Positions 33,620-40,870 of a DNA stretch of 40,870 nucleotides are shown piece by piece; within the stretch, counting starts at the first letter, position 1, and every line of letters starts with the position of its first letter. The DNA is taken from positions 1-40,870 of the forward strand of contig DAORND010000019.1 of assembly GCA_035440755.1 (NCBI GenBank), in the 5' to 3' direction. The DNA comes from Aquimonas sp002352135 (GTDB lineage Bacteria; Pseudomonadota; Gammaproteobacteria; Xanthomonadales; Xanthomonadaceae). The notes beneath the pieces are model-generated. The model was given only the letters and a program-made list of their open reading frames with translations. It made no database searches and had not been told where the DNA came from. A program made the translations under genes and the position numbers.

Positions 33620-34390
33620 TCAACGGATCGGAAGGCGAAACAGGTTCCGCGTGTTGGTCTGTGTTTCCCTGGCCAGGCTGACGATGTCCATGTGACGCAG
33701 AAGGGCCACCTGTTCGGCAATGTCCGGCAAATGGCCCGGCGTATTGCGCGTTCCTCGACTCCAGGCGGGCGGCTGATCGGGCGCGTCAGTCTCCAGAACG
33801 AGAAACTCGATCGGCATACGAGCGACAAGTCGGCGCAAACGCTGGGCCCGCTCATAGGTCACCGGCCCGCCGATGCCAAGGCAGAAGCCCAGTTTGAACA
33901 GTTGTTGTGCCTGTTCTTCGCTGCCGGAATAGCTGTGTACGACACCGCGCAAGCGACCGCCGTATCGGCGAAGTTCAACAAGCAGGGCATCCACGGCACG
34001 GCGGGCATGCAGTATGACTGGCAGGTCGAACTCCGCAGCAAGGTCCAGCTGACCGCGCAGGAAGTCGCGTTGCGTCTCGGGATCGAGTCCGTCGACGAAG
34101 AAGTCGAGGCCGCATTCGCCGACCGCCACCGGGCGTTCGCGCTCGACCCATTGGCGGAGCTGAGGCAGGTGTTCGGGGCGGTGATCGGCCAGGAACATCG
34201 GATGCAGGCCGTAGGCGGGAAACAGATCGGGATGACCGTCGCAAAGGACTTTCAGGTGAGGCCAGTTCGCGGCGCGGATCGCTGGCAGGATTTGCGCTTC
34301 CACGCCAGCGGAACGGGCCTCAGCGATGACCCGATCACGATCCGCGTCGAACTCGGGCGCATCCAGATGGCAGTGGCTGTCAATCCACAT
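33620..34390 (-). CDS. tatD: TatD-family metal-dependent hydrolase/DNase
   Basis: A 256-residue TIM-barrel hydrolase. Metal ligands are visible: H6 and H8 in MWIDSHCHLD, the glutamate of VGECGLDFF, His in VILHARRA, His in VVHSYSG and Asp in VLETDAPD. Family members act as 3'-5' exonucleases or DNases. The ATG at 34390 gives the standard N-terminus; a GTG six codons upstream is possible. Either start overlaps the upstream small membrane-protein gene, so the two are translationally coupled. Confidence 0.95.
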   Translation of the reverse strand: MWIDSHCHLDAPEFDADRDRVIAEARSAGVEAQILPAIRAANWPHLKVLCDGHPDLFPAYGLHPMFLADHRPEHLPQLRQWVERERPVAVGECGLDFFVDGLDPETQRDFLRGQLDLAAEFDLPVILHARRAVDALLVELRRYGGRLRGVVHSYSGSEEQAQQLFKLGFCLGIGGPVTYERAQRLRRLVARMPIEFLVLETDAPDQPPAWSRGTRNTPGHLPDIAEQVALLRHMDIVSLARETQTNTRNLFRLPIR

Positions 34391-34601
34391 GGCGCACTGT
34401 TGCGTCACCGTGCGGTTCTCGCCGTCGGTGCCATGCAGCCAGAGTCAGCGTGCCGAAGGTCAGCAGCAGTTCGTCAACGAAGGGCAGTGGATCGGGCACC
34501 AGCACACTGATCAGCCATAAGAAGGCCGTCAATACGAAAAGATGCGGAAACCGCAGCGATTGCAGGCGTTTGTCGAGGAACTTTGGCAAAAGGCGAAACA
34601 T
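34380..34601 (-). CDS. small membrane protein upstream of tatD
   Basis: A 73-residue protein (MFRLLPKFLDKRLQSLRFP...) with a basic amphipathic start, one or two hydrophobic segments (LFVLTAFLWLISVLVPDPLPFVDELLLTFGTLTLAAW) around a conserved-looking PDPLPFVDELLL turn, and a basic cytosolic end. Similar small proteins of unknown function (DUF6116-like, from memory) occur in Xanthomonadales. GGGAG seven bases before the ATG at 34601 supports that start over one 15 bases upstream. It overlaps the start of tatD by 11 bases. Confidence 0.75.
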   Translation of the reverse strand: MFRLLPKFLDKRLQSLRFPHLFVLTAFLWLISVLVPDPLPFVDELLLTFGTLTLAAWHRRREPHGDATVRHVD

Positions 34602-34675
34602 GCATGCTCCCGGCAAAGGCTGCGAATCACGAGTATAGGAGCGGCGATGCAGTTTGGTTGTGACATCGCCCAGAG

Positions 34676-34760
34676 AAGCCGGGCAGTTGACGAATGACTC
34701 GACCCGGACAAGCCGGGGGCTTCACCAATGACACGGCCCGGACTAGCCGGACCGTGGGAT
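34676..34760. repeat. 34-base tandem repeat with internal CCCGG/CCGGG symmetry
   Basis: Two full units of exactly 34 bases (34676-34709 and 34710-34743) each begin AAGCCGGG and end CCCGGAC, with AATGAC in the middle. A third decayed copy starts TAGCCGG at 34744. At each junction CCCGGAC(A/T)AGCCGG forms a short hairpin. It lies between the start of the small membrane-protein gene and the end of the helicase gene, both minus strand. Confidence 0.75.
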
Positions 34761-34863
34761 CGTCGATGATTCTCCGCGGATCAACAGTGCATTGCTCGCC
34801 GTGCGTGGGTGACCGCGTGGCGCGTCATGTGGGTTGTCTTCGTGCGGGCAATTCGCGATCCGC

Positions 34864-36177
34864 TCAACCTTGGCCGAAGCGCGGTCGCGCTGCCGGTTTT
34901 CCACTGGGCGCACGGCCGCGACTGGCGTGTCCATGCGTGCTGTTGCGTGGTGGCGCACTGCGTGGCTGGCGCGGTTGCGGTGGGCGCTGATTGCCGCGAG
35001 CGGGTCCCTTCGGCGCGGGGCCGGTCATCTTCAATGGCAGGGTGGGCACAAAGCCGTCAATCTCGTGGCGCGGGATCTCGCGATTGAGCAGCTTCTGAAT
35101 GTCGCGCAGTTGACCGGACTCTTCCTGGCTGACCAGCGAGATGGCGAAACCGGTCGCGCCGTTGCGACCGGTCCGGCCAATGCGGTGGACGTAGTCTTCC
35201 GCCACCATCGGCAGGTCGTAGTTGATGACCGCGGGCAGTTGATCGATGTCGATGCCACGTGCGGCGATGTCGGTGGCCACCAGGGTGACAATGCGACCAC
35301 TCTTGAAGTCTGCCAGCGCGCGCGTGCGAGCGCCCTGGCTCTTGTTGCCGTGAATGGCAGCGGCTTTGTGGCCGGCGCTTTCGAGAATCTTCACCAGCTT
35401 GTCGGCACCGTGTTTGGTGCGACTGAACACCAGAGTCTGACGACGACTGTCTTCGGCCAGCACATGCAGCAGGAGGTCGCGCTTGCGCGCTGCATCGACA
35501 GGATGCACGCGATGTTCGACGGTATGCGCGGCGCTGTTCTTGGCCTCGGCCTGGACTTCCACCGGGTTGCGCAGGAACTGCTGGGCCAATGCCTTGATTT
35601 CGTCAGCGAAGGTGGCTGAGAACAGCAAGGTCTGGCGCTCACGCGGAACGGCGGAAAGCACCCGGCGGATGGCGGGCAGAAAGCCCATGTCGAGCATGCG
35701 GTCGGCCTCATCGAGCACGAGCAGTTCAACGTTCGACAGGTCGAGTGTTCGCTGGCCGAGGTGATCCAGCAGGCGTCCGGGCGTCGCGACCAGAATGTCC
35801 ACACCGCGGCGCAGTGCTTCCACTTGCGGCTGCATGCCGACGCCGCCAAAGACGGTTGTGGAACGCAGGCCCAGATGGCGACCGTACTCGCGGATGCTTT
35901 CCTGCACCTGTGCGGCCAGCTCGCGTGTTGGTGTGAGTACCAGGCCGCGCACGCGGCGCGAACCCGAACGCTCACCCGCGTTGGCGGCCAAGCGTTGCAG
36001 CATGGGCAGGGCGAAGGCGGCGGTCTTGCCGGTCCCGGTTTGTGCGCCCGCCAGCACGTCGCTGCCGTGTAGTACGTGGGGGATGGCTTGAGTTTGGATC
36101 GGAGTGGGTTGCGTGTAGCCGAGGTCGGACAGCGCGCGCAGCAACGGACTGGACAGTCCGAGGGATTCGAAAGACAT
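34864..36177 (-). CDS. rhlE: DEAD-box ATP-dependent RNA helicase, RhlE type
   Basis: A 437-residue RNA helicase. Motifs in order: Q motif (GYTQPTPIQTQAIP), Walker A AQTGTGKT, PTRELA, GG, TPGRLLD, DEAD in LVLDEADRMLD, SAT in LLFSATF, then ATDIAARGIDI and HRIGRTGR of the second RecA lobe. The C-terminal 60 residues are a basic Pro/Arg/Gly-rich tail, common in RhlE and used for RNA binding. Start 36177 gives the family N-terminus MSFESLGLS; GGAAA precedes it. RhlE proteins act in ribosome assembly and RNA turnover, often in the cold. Confidence 0.94.
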   Translation of the reverse strand: MSFESLGLSSPLLRALSDLGYTQPTPIQTQAIPHVLHGSDVLAGAQTGTGKTAAFALPMLQRLAANAGERSGSRRVRGLVLTPTRELAAQVQESIREYGRHLGLRSTTVFGGVGMQPQVEALRRGVDILVATPGRLLDHLGQRTLDLSNVELLVLDEADRMLDMGFLPAIRRVLSAVPRERQTLLFSATFADEIKALAQQFLRNPVEVQAEAKNSAAHTVEHRVHPVDAARKRDLLLHVLAEDSRRQTLVFSRTKHGADKLVKILESAGHKAAAIHGNKSQGARTRALADFKSGRIVTLVATDIAARGIDIDQLPAVINYDLPMVAEDYVHRIGRTGRNGATGFAISLVSQEESGQLRDIQKLLNREIPRHEIDGFVPTLPLKMTGPAPKGPARGNQRPPQPRQPRSAPPRNSTHGHASRGRAPSGKPAARPRFGQG

Positions 36178-36425
36178 GGATTTTCCAATGCTTGGGTCAC
36201 CGCGCTCCCAAAATCCACGCGATGACAACGGTGAGGTGAAGCGGGCCGGAATGGCCGCGTCTGGCGAGAAGTGCGGCGGCGGGACAGCGCGAAGGCGTCC
36301 TGGGAGAGCGCAAGGCCGAGCCAGAGCGGGGCGAAGGTTACGCGACTATGGTCCGCAGGTCACGCACGAATCGGGCGGGTTTGCCGAATGTCAGCGTCCG
36401 GTTCAGTTTCAGAGTCGCTTGCCAA

Positions 36426-36953
36426 TCAACGCAAGACGCGCCGCGCACCCAGAAAACGTGCTTTCCAGTACGCCGAGTCCAAGTGGTCCAAGCGCACGGT
36501 GCCGCCACTGCTTGGTGCATGCACGAAGCGCGACTCGCCCACATAGATGCCTGCATGCGAGACATCACGACGGCTGCCAAAAAACACCAGATCGCCGGTG
36601 CGCAGCTCGCTGGGTGCGATCTGCTCTCCTGCCGCCTGGAACAGCGCGCCGGTGGTGCGCGGCAGTACCAAGGACAGACTGGTCCGGAACACATAACCGA
36701 TCAGTCCGCTGCAGTCGAAGCCCGATTCGGGCGTGTTGCCACCGTATCGATAGGGTGTGCCGACCAGCGACAAGGCCATGAACATGGCTTCGTTGCCGGG
36801 CCACGAAGTGCTGGAGGGCGCTCGATCCGGCACCCTGCCCGGCGCCGCAGGTGGTGGCTCGATGACGGCGGGTCGGCTCGCGCAGGCGACCAGGAGGGCG
36901 AGGGCAAGCGCGCCACCGATACCACGCAGATGATTGCAATTGGGTTGCCACAT
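36426..36953 (-). CDS. NlpC/P60-family lipoprotein (MepS/Spr-like endopeptidase)
   Basis: A 175-residue predicted outer-membrane lipoprotein. The lipobox L-V-A-C places the lipidated Cys at 24 after a hydrophobic signal. A Pro-rich linker (31-50) leads to the NlpC/P60 domain with catalytic Cys81 (GFDCSGLIGYVF), His133 (SHAGIYVG) and His145 (RFVHAPSSGG). GTPYRYGG and LRTGDLVFF are further family marks. Such enzymes cleave peptide cross-links or stem peptides of peptidoglycan. Divergent from slyD (114 bases apart). Confidence 0.94.
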   Translation of the reverse strand: MWQPNCNHLRGIGGALALALLVACASRPAVIEPPPAAPGRVPDRAPSSTSWPGNEAMFMALSLVGTPYRYGGNTPESGFDCSGLIGYVFRTSLSLVLPRTTGALFQAAGEQIAPSELRTGDLVFFGSRRDVSHAGIYVGESRFVHAPSSGGTVRLDHLDSAYWKARFLGARRVLR

Positions 36954-37066
36954 GGTTCTGGTTGCCTCAATGGATGCGTGCGCCAAAGGTGACGACATCG
37001 CTGCACGCCGGTATCCTGCGGCGCTCATTTTGGCCTGTTTGGCCGCTGCATGACTGGAAAACGCCC

Positions 37067-37546
37067 ATGAATATCGATGACAAGAGTGTGGTTCGTCTGC
37101 ATTACACGGTTTCCGACCAGGCCAGTGGCCGCATCGAAAGCTCGCGTGAAGGCCAGCCGTTGAGCTTTCTTTACGCCAAGAGCGGAATGATCCCGGGACT
37201 GCATGAAGCGCTGGCTGGGCGTACGCAAGGCGAGACTTTCGAGATCACCATCCCGCCGGAGAAAGCTTACGGCGAATACCGCGAGGGTTTCATTCAGCGC
37301 GTTCCAAAGAAACACTTCAAAGGTCAGGTGCCGGGCGTCGGACAGGTTGTGTTGGTGCCGACGCGGGAAGGTCAGCGCCCGGCGGTCGTGCACAAGATCG
37401 GCATGTCGGTGATCGACCTGGACATGAATCACCCGATGGCGGGCAAGACCTTGAGCTTCGAAATCGAAATCGTCGAAGTGCGCGAAGCCAGCGCCGAGGA
37501 ACTGGAACATGGCCATGTTCACGGCGAAGGTGGTGTGCAGCACTGA
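37067..37546 (+). CDS. slyD: FKBP-type peptidyl-prolyl isomerase, SlyD-like
   Basis: A 159-residue cytoplasmic FKBP. The N-terminal V-x-L-H-Y-T-V, P-L-S-F-L-Y and G-M-I-P-G-L-H-E-A-L-x-G segments form the FKBP half. The insert-in-flap chaperone domain follows after A-Y-G-E-Y (VPKKHF to about residue 125), and NHPMAGKTLSFEIEIVEVREA closes the FKBP fold. The C-terminus has a short His-bearing tail (EHGHVHGEGGVQH), much shorter than the metal-binding tail of E. coli SlyD. GGAAAA precedes the start. A strong terminator follows. Confidence 0.95.
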   Translation: MNIDDKSVVRLHYTVSDQASGRIESSREGQPLSFLYAKSGMIPGLHEALAGRTQGETFEITIPPEKAYGEYREGFIQRVPKKHFKGQVPGVGQVVLVPTREGQRPAVVHKIGMSVIDLDMNHPMAGKTLSFEIEIVEVREASAEELEHGHVHGEGGVQH

Positions 37547-37573
37547 GTCCTTGGAACGTCGAACGATGTCGTT

Positions 37574-37605
37574 ACAAAGGCCCGCGCTGCGGGCCTTTGT
37601 TTTTT
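37574..37605 (+). terminator. intrinsic terminator after slyD
   Basis: ACAAAGGCCCGC (37574-37585) pairs with GCGGGCCTTTGT (37589-37600) around a three-base loop, followed by TTTTT. It lies 27 bases after the slyD stop. Confidence 0.95.
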
Positions 37606-37665
37606 GACACGTTGCGGCGGACTTCTTCGTTGTGGCTTGCGAAGCCCATCTTCGGAGAGCCATTC

Positions 37666-38742
37666 ATGCGGCACCTCAGCTTGTTGTTCTGCCTCGTCCT
37701 TCTGTCCAGCTCGCTGTCTGCCCAGCAGGTCCAGTGGCGATCTGGTTCACTGGTCTATACCCCGGCTTGGGATTTCACGCTGGGCTATATGCCCAATGGC
37801 ACTGGCTACTACGTCTCGCAGGCCTACATCGCCAGTCCGCCACAGCCCGAGGTCAACCAGATCTTCTACGTCAGCGTGGTGATGAATGGCATTGCCTCAC
37901 CGGCCGCCGGGCGTTTGATGGCCGTGCACTTCATTCCGCCAGCGGGCACCAGCATTGTCGCCAACGCGACTACCCCGGTGCGTTGCTTCTATCGGCCCAT
38001 GGATGGCAGTACGACGCAGTACGAGTTCACCAATACCGTGATCACCGACGTGTCGTTTGGTGCCAGTCTGCGCATTTTTGGCTGTCCGCAGCCTGCGGCG
38101 AGCGGTAACCCCTACAGCATCGTGACGCTTCCCAACGGCAATGGCAGCGCCTACTTTCTGGATCGCCGTGACGCGCAACGGCCCGGACAAACGACGTGGC
38201 CGATGGGGAGTCAGGCGGGTTACGAGTTCCTGATCCCGCTGGTCAGCACGGTCACCATGGATGGATTCAGTACGGCGTATCGCGCCTACGCGCCGATCCA
38301 GTCGATTCAGGGCGATAGCGTTGATCCGTGGACGTATCCTTATCTGGCTCTGCAGGTCAGTCCTGTCAGTGCAACGCCGGTTGCCGATCTTCAGGCTGGG
38401 CCGCCCACCACGCCCGCGCCGCCGCCGCCCGGGCGCGTGGGAACCCAGGTGCGTTGTTACAACGCCGGTCCGAACATCGCGCAGAACGTCAGTTGTGGCT
38501 TCAATAATTTGCCTTCGGCCTTGCACCCGACGGTCAGTTGTCAGCCCAGCAGTCCGCAGGCCAGCTTGGCGGTGGGGGCAGCGATTCTCTGCGGCGTGTC
38601 GCTGGACCGGTACGTTGGCTTCCGCACGATCAACGGATTTGCGTCGAGCACCAGCGTCGACAGCAATCTCACCAACAATATCTACGACATCAACCTCTAC
38701 GGCGGCCTGACCGTGCAGGTGTTCGGCAGTGGTTTCGAGTAA
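37666..38742 (+). CDS. secreted protein with DUF11-like domain and C-terminal GFE motif
   Basis: A 358-residue exported protein with a signal peptide (cleavage near LSAQQ) and GGAGAG before the start. The N-terminal 250 residues are beta-rich and Tyr/Pro-rich without a recognised family; they hold CFYRP and IFGCP cysteines. A Pro-run (TTPAPPPPG) then leads to a C-terminal domain with V-R-C-Y-N-A-G-P-N-I-A-Q-N-V-S-C, the pattern of DUF11/CARDB-like Ig folds. The last seven residues are VFGSGFE, ending in the F-x-x-G-F-E motif at the very C-terminus. Function unknown. It stands between slyD and tRNA-Leu with its own terminator. Confidence 0.8.
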   Translation: MRHLSLLFCLVLLSSSLSAQQVQWRSGSLVYTPAWDFTLGYMPNGTGYYVSQAYIASPPQPEVNQIFYVSVVMNGIASPAAGRLMAVHFIPPAGTSIVANATTPVRCFYRPMDGSTTQYEFTNTVITDVSFGASLRIFGCPQPAASGNPYSIVTLPNGNGSAYFLDRRDAQRPGQTTWPMGSQAGYEFLIPLVSTVTMDGFSTAYRAYAPIQSIQGDSVDPWTYPYLALQVSPVSATPVADLQAGPPTTPAPPPPGRVGTQVRCYNAGPNIAQNVSCGFNNLPSALHPTVSCQPSSPQASLAVGAAILCGVSLDRYVGFRTINGFASSTSVDSNLTNNIYDINLYGGLTVQVFGSGFE

Positions 38743-38769
38743 GCGCCTCGAACGCCTTGCCAGACGCAG

Positions 38770-38809
38770 AAAACAACAAACCCCGCACGAGGCGGGGTTT
38801 GTTGTTTTT
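38770..38809. terminator. bidirectional intrinsic terminator between the GFE protein and tRNA-Leu
   Basis: A long stem: A-rich arm then CCCCGC (38770-38786) pairs with GCGGGG then a T-rich arm (38792-38808) around a five-base loop, 17 pairs in all. T-tracts exist on both strands, so it also ends transcription of the tRNA-Leu gene from the other side. Confidence 0.95.
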
Positions 38810-38812
38810 ATC

Positions 38813-38897
<85 letters not shown>

Positions 38898-38937
38898 AGG
38901 TGTGAAACGTCTGGGCGCGGCCCAGAACGAGCCGCGC

Positions 38938-38966
38938 ACTTTACGGATGAGCGGCGAGGCTGTCAA
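38938..38966 (-). promoter_or_regulatory. promoter of tRNA-Leu
   Basis: On the minus strand a perfect -35 TTGACA (38961-38966), a 17-base spacer and a -10 TAAAGT (38938-38943) are followed by the discriminator GCGCG. The leader then contains the hairpin CTGGGC-GCG-GCCCAG (38911-38925). The -10/discriminator block is identical to that of tRNA-Val at 81. Confidence 0.75.
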
Positions 38967-39050
38967 TGGTGCGGCGAATGCCGAGGTGGGCGCTGCGCAC
39001 GTGCATGGCCGACACGCCTGCAGCCTTGGCTTAACGCGTAACATGCCGGG

Positions 39051-40870
39051 ATGCGAAAAAAATCCACTCCGCCGCCAAAGGGCGGCAAGCGTTCCTCGAC
39101 GCCAACCGGCGCACGGGCTCCCCGCAAATCGGGCAAACCGGCACCATGGTTGCCCGATCTGCCTCCTGTTCCGCATGCGCGGCTCGGTCCGACGCCAACA
39201 TTGCAGGAGACGCCTCGTGTCGGGCGAGCTGCACCGCGTGGACCGATCGATCCATTGGCCGAGCGTGAGGCCCTGCGCTATGCCAACCCGATTGCCAGTC
39301 GTGAGGCGATCCTCGCGCACCTGGAAGCGCACGGCGAGCCGATGTCTGCGGAAACCCTGGCTCATGAGTTGAATCTGTCCGCGCCAGATCGTTTCGAGGC
39401 ACTCAGCAAACGCCTCGGTGCGATGTTGCGCGACGGGCAACTGCTGATGAACCGACGCGGTGGCTATGCCGTGGCGCGCAAGCTTGATCTGGTGGCGGGC
39501 ACGGTGCTTGCCAATGCGGATGGGTTCGGCTTTCTCAAGCCCGATGCGGGCGGAGACGACCTGTTCCTGCCGCCAGCGCAGATGCGTCAAGTCATGCACG
39601 GCGATCGCGTGCTGGCCAGTGTCACCGGATTGGATCGACGCGGTCGTCCGGAAGGAGCCATTGTCGAAGTGCTGGAGCGCAAAACGCTGCGACTGGTTGG
39701 GCGATTCCAGGAAAGCGATGGCATCGCCAGCGTGGCACCGGATGATCGCCGCCTGCAGCATGACGTGCTGATCCCGCCGCATGCACGCGGTGCGGCGCGT
39801 GCGGGACAGATCGTGGTGTGTGAAGTCACTCAGCCACCAGCACCGAATCGTCTGCCTTTGGGGCGGATTCTGACCGTGCTGGGCGAGTCGCTCACGCCCT
39901 CGCTCGCGGTCGAGATGGCGATTCACAGCCACAACATTCCGAACGTCTGGCCGCAGGCGGTGTTGGAGCAGGCGGCCAATGTGCCCTTGCAGATTGCCGC
40001 CGCCGAGTTGGGTGAACGCGTCGATTTGCGCGATATGCCCTTGGTGACCATCGACGGCGAGACGGCTCGCGATTTCGACGATGCGGTGTACTGCGAGACG
40101 ACCCGTAACGGCTATCGTCTGGTGGTCGCGATTGCCGACGTGTCGCATTACGTGCGGCCCGAAACGTCGCTTGATGGTGAAGCGCAGAACCGCGCGACCT
40201 CGGTGTATTTTCCGGGTTACGTGGTGCCGATGCTGCCGGAAACGCTTTCCAACGGCATCTGTTCTCTGAATCCGAATGTCGACCGCATGTGCTTTGTCTG
40301 CGACATGCGGATCACCCATGCGGGTGAAGTCAGCAAGTCGACGTTCTATGAGGCGGTGATGCGCTCGCATGCGCGCTTGACCTATACGCAAGTGTGGGCG
40401 GCGATCGGTCTGCACGACGAGGCTGCCCGCGCGCAGATCGGCAGCTTGTTGCCGCACATCGAAACCTTGCATGCCCTCTATCGCGTGCTGGAGCAGCAGC
40501 GGCATGCGCGCGGTGCCATCGAGTTTGAATCCGGTGAAGTGGAGTTCCGCCTGGGGCCGTCGGGCGAGGTCGTGCAAGCGGCCATGCAGGAGCGCAACGA
40601 TGCCCACAAGCTGATTGAGGAATGCATGATCGCGGCCAATGTCGAGGCCGCGAAGTTCCTGCTGAAAAAGAAGATTCCCGCGCCATATCGTGTTCACGAC
40701 AAGCCGCCGGAATCCAAGTACGCCGAGCTCCTGGAGTTCCTTCGCCAGTTCGGCCTGCGCCTGCCTGCCTGGTCGGAGGTGACGCCTGCCGACTACACCG
40801 CCTTGCTGCGCAAGGTGCGCAAGCGCGAAGACGCGGCGCTGCTGGAATCGGTGCTGCTGCGCTCGCAAGC
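39051..40870 (+). CDS. rnr: ribonuclease R, 3' end outside the window
   Basis: The frame opened by the ATG at 39051 stays open to the right edge (606 codons seen). It starts MRKKSTPPPKGGKRSS, a basic Pro/Lys-rich extension of about 65 residues. A winged-helix region follows (REAILAHLEAHGEPMSAETLA), then a cold-shock/OB region (GFGFLKPDAGGDDLFLPPAQM), then the RNB catalytic domain with DGETARDFDDAVYCE, where D335, D341, D343 and D344 correspond to the four metal-binding aspartates. NRATSVYFPGYVVPMLPE and IEECMIAANVEAAKFL are family marks. RNase R degrades structured RNA 3' to 5'. No good Shine-Dalgarno is seen (only CCGGG). Confidence 0.96.
   Translation, partial: MRKKSTPPPKGGKRSSTPTGARAPRKSGKPAPWLPDLPPVPHARLGPTPTLQETPRVGRAAPRGPIDPLAEREALRYANPIASREAILAHLEAHGEPMSAETLAHELNLSAPDRFEALSKRLGAMLRDGQLLMNRRGGYAVARKLDLVAGTVLANADGFGFLKPDAGGDDLFLPPAQMRQVMHGDRVLASVTGLDRRGRPEGAIVEVLERKTLRLVGRFQESDGIASVAPDDRRLQHDVLIPPHARGAARAGQIVVCEVTQPPAPNRLPLGRILTVLGESLTPSLAVEMAIHSHNIPNVWPQAVLEQAANVPLQIAAAELGERVDLRDMPLVTIDGETARDFDDAVYCETTRNGYRLVVAIADVSHYVRPETSLDGEAQNRATSVYFPGYVVPMLPETLSNGICSLNPNVDRMCFVCDMRITHAGEVSKSTFYEAVMRSHARLTYTQVWAAIGLHDEAARAQIGSLLPHIETLHALYRVLEQQRHARGAIEFESGEVEFRLGPSGEVVQAAMQERNDAHKLIEECMIAANVEAAKFLLKKKIPAPYRVHDKPPESKYAELLEFLRQFGLRLPAWSEVTPADYTALLRKVRKREDAALLESVLLRSQ

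Overview
The window is GC-rich chromosomal DNA from a gammaproteobacterium. It most resembles the Xanthomonadales (Lysobacterales), probably near Rhodanobacteraceae. Reasons: yajC-secD-secF, divergent suhB/trmJ and tRNA-Leu(CAG)/rnr arrangements of gammaproteobacterial type; many secreted proteins with FG-GAP repeats, an IPTL-type sorting tail or a short C-terminal F-x-x-G-F-E motif; and small proteins of types I associate with that order. A run of exactly 100 N inside a coding repeat shows it is a draft scaffold. There is no phage, insertion sequence, CRISPR array or plasmid gene.

Layout. 1-64: tRNA-Val(GAC), cut by the window edge. 452-3208: a large secreted 14-repeat FG-GAP protein. 3294-6906: household genes (Fe-superoxide dismutase, monothiol glutaredoxin, a degenerate short-chain dehydrogenase, a MarC/YhgN membrane protein, ferrochelatase). 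7028-8773: two exported proteins, one with a sorting tail. 8868-12202: the Sec accessory genes yajC, secD, secF. 12273-14596: suhB, trmJ and a small exported protein. 14614-18096 (minus): pcp, a hemolysin III-type membrane protein, exonuclease I and a DUF456 protein. 18256-20655: a circularly permuted ATP-grasp/Alpha-E pair. 20894-22203: a small membrane-anchored haem protein and tcdA.

22204-33428 is the accessory, most unusual part. A minus-strand operon (31463 down to 24943) encodes, in order, an exported protein, an FHA-GAF protein, a transmembrane Ser/Thr kinase with a long TPR region, a sensorless histidine kinase and a NarL-type response regulator. The last four genes overlap by stop/start ATGA junctions. 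It is flanked by secreted proteins: a seven-repeat FG-GAP protein and an 18-unit decapeptide-repeat protein on the left, and a protein with a D/G/C-rich acidic repeat tail on the right. The decapeptide protein and the acidic-tail protein share a domain; in the first, the repeat array sits inside that domain. I infer a surface or periplasmic sensing module that joins Ser/Thr phosphorylation to a two-component output and may control the neighbouring secreted proteins. This is the best candidate for an undescribed system here.

33620-40870 returns to conserved genes: tatD with a small membrane protein, a RhlE-type helicase, an NlpC/P60 lipoprotein, a SlyD-type peptidyl-prolyl isomerase, another secreted protein ending in GFE, tRNA-Leu(CAG), and RNase R running off the right edge. 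Strong hairpin/T-tract terminators follow secF, the decapeptide gene, the acidic-tail gene, slyD and the GFE protein. The two tRNA genes share an identical -10/discriminator block with a GC-rich discriminator, the pattern expected of stringently controlled stable-RNA promoters.
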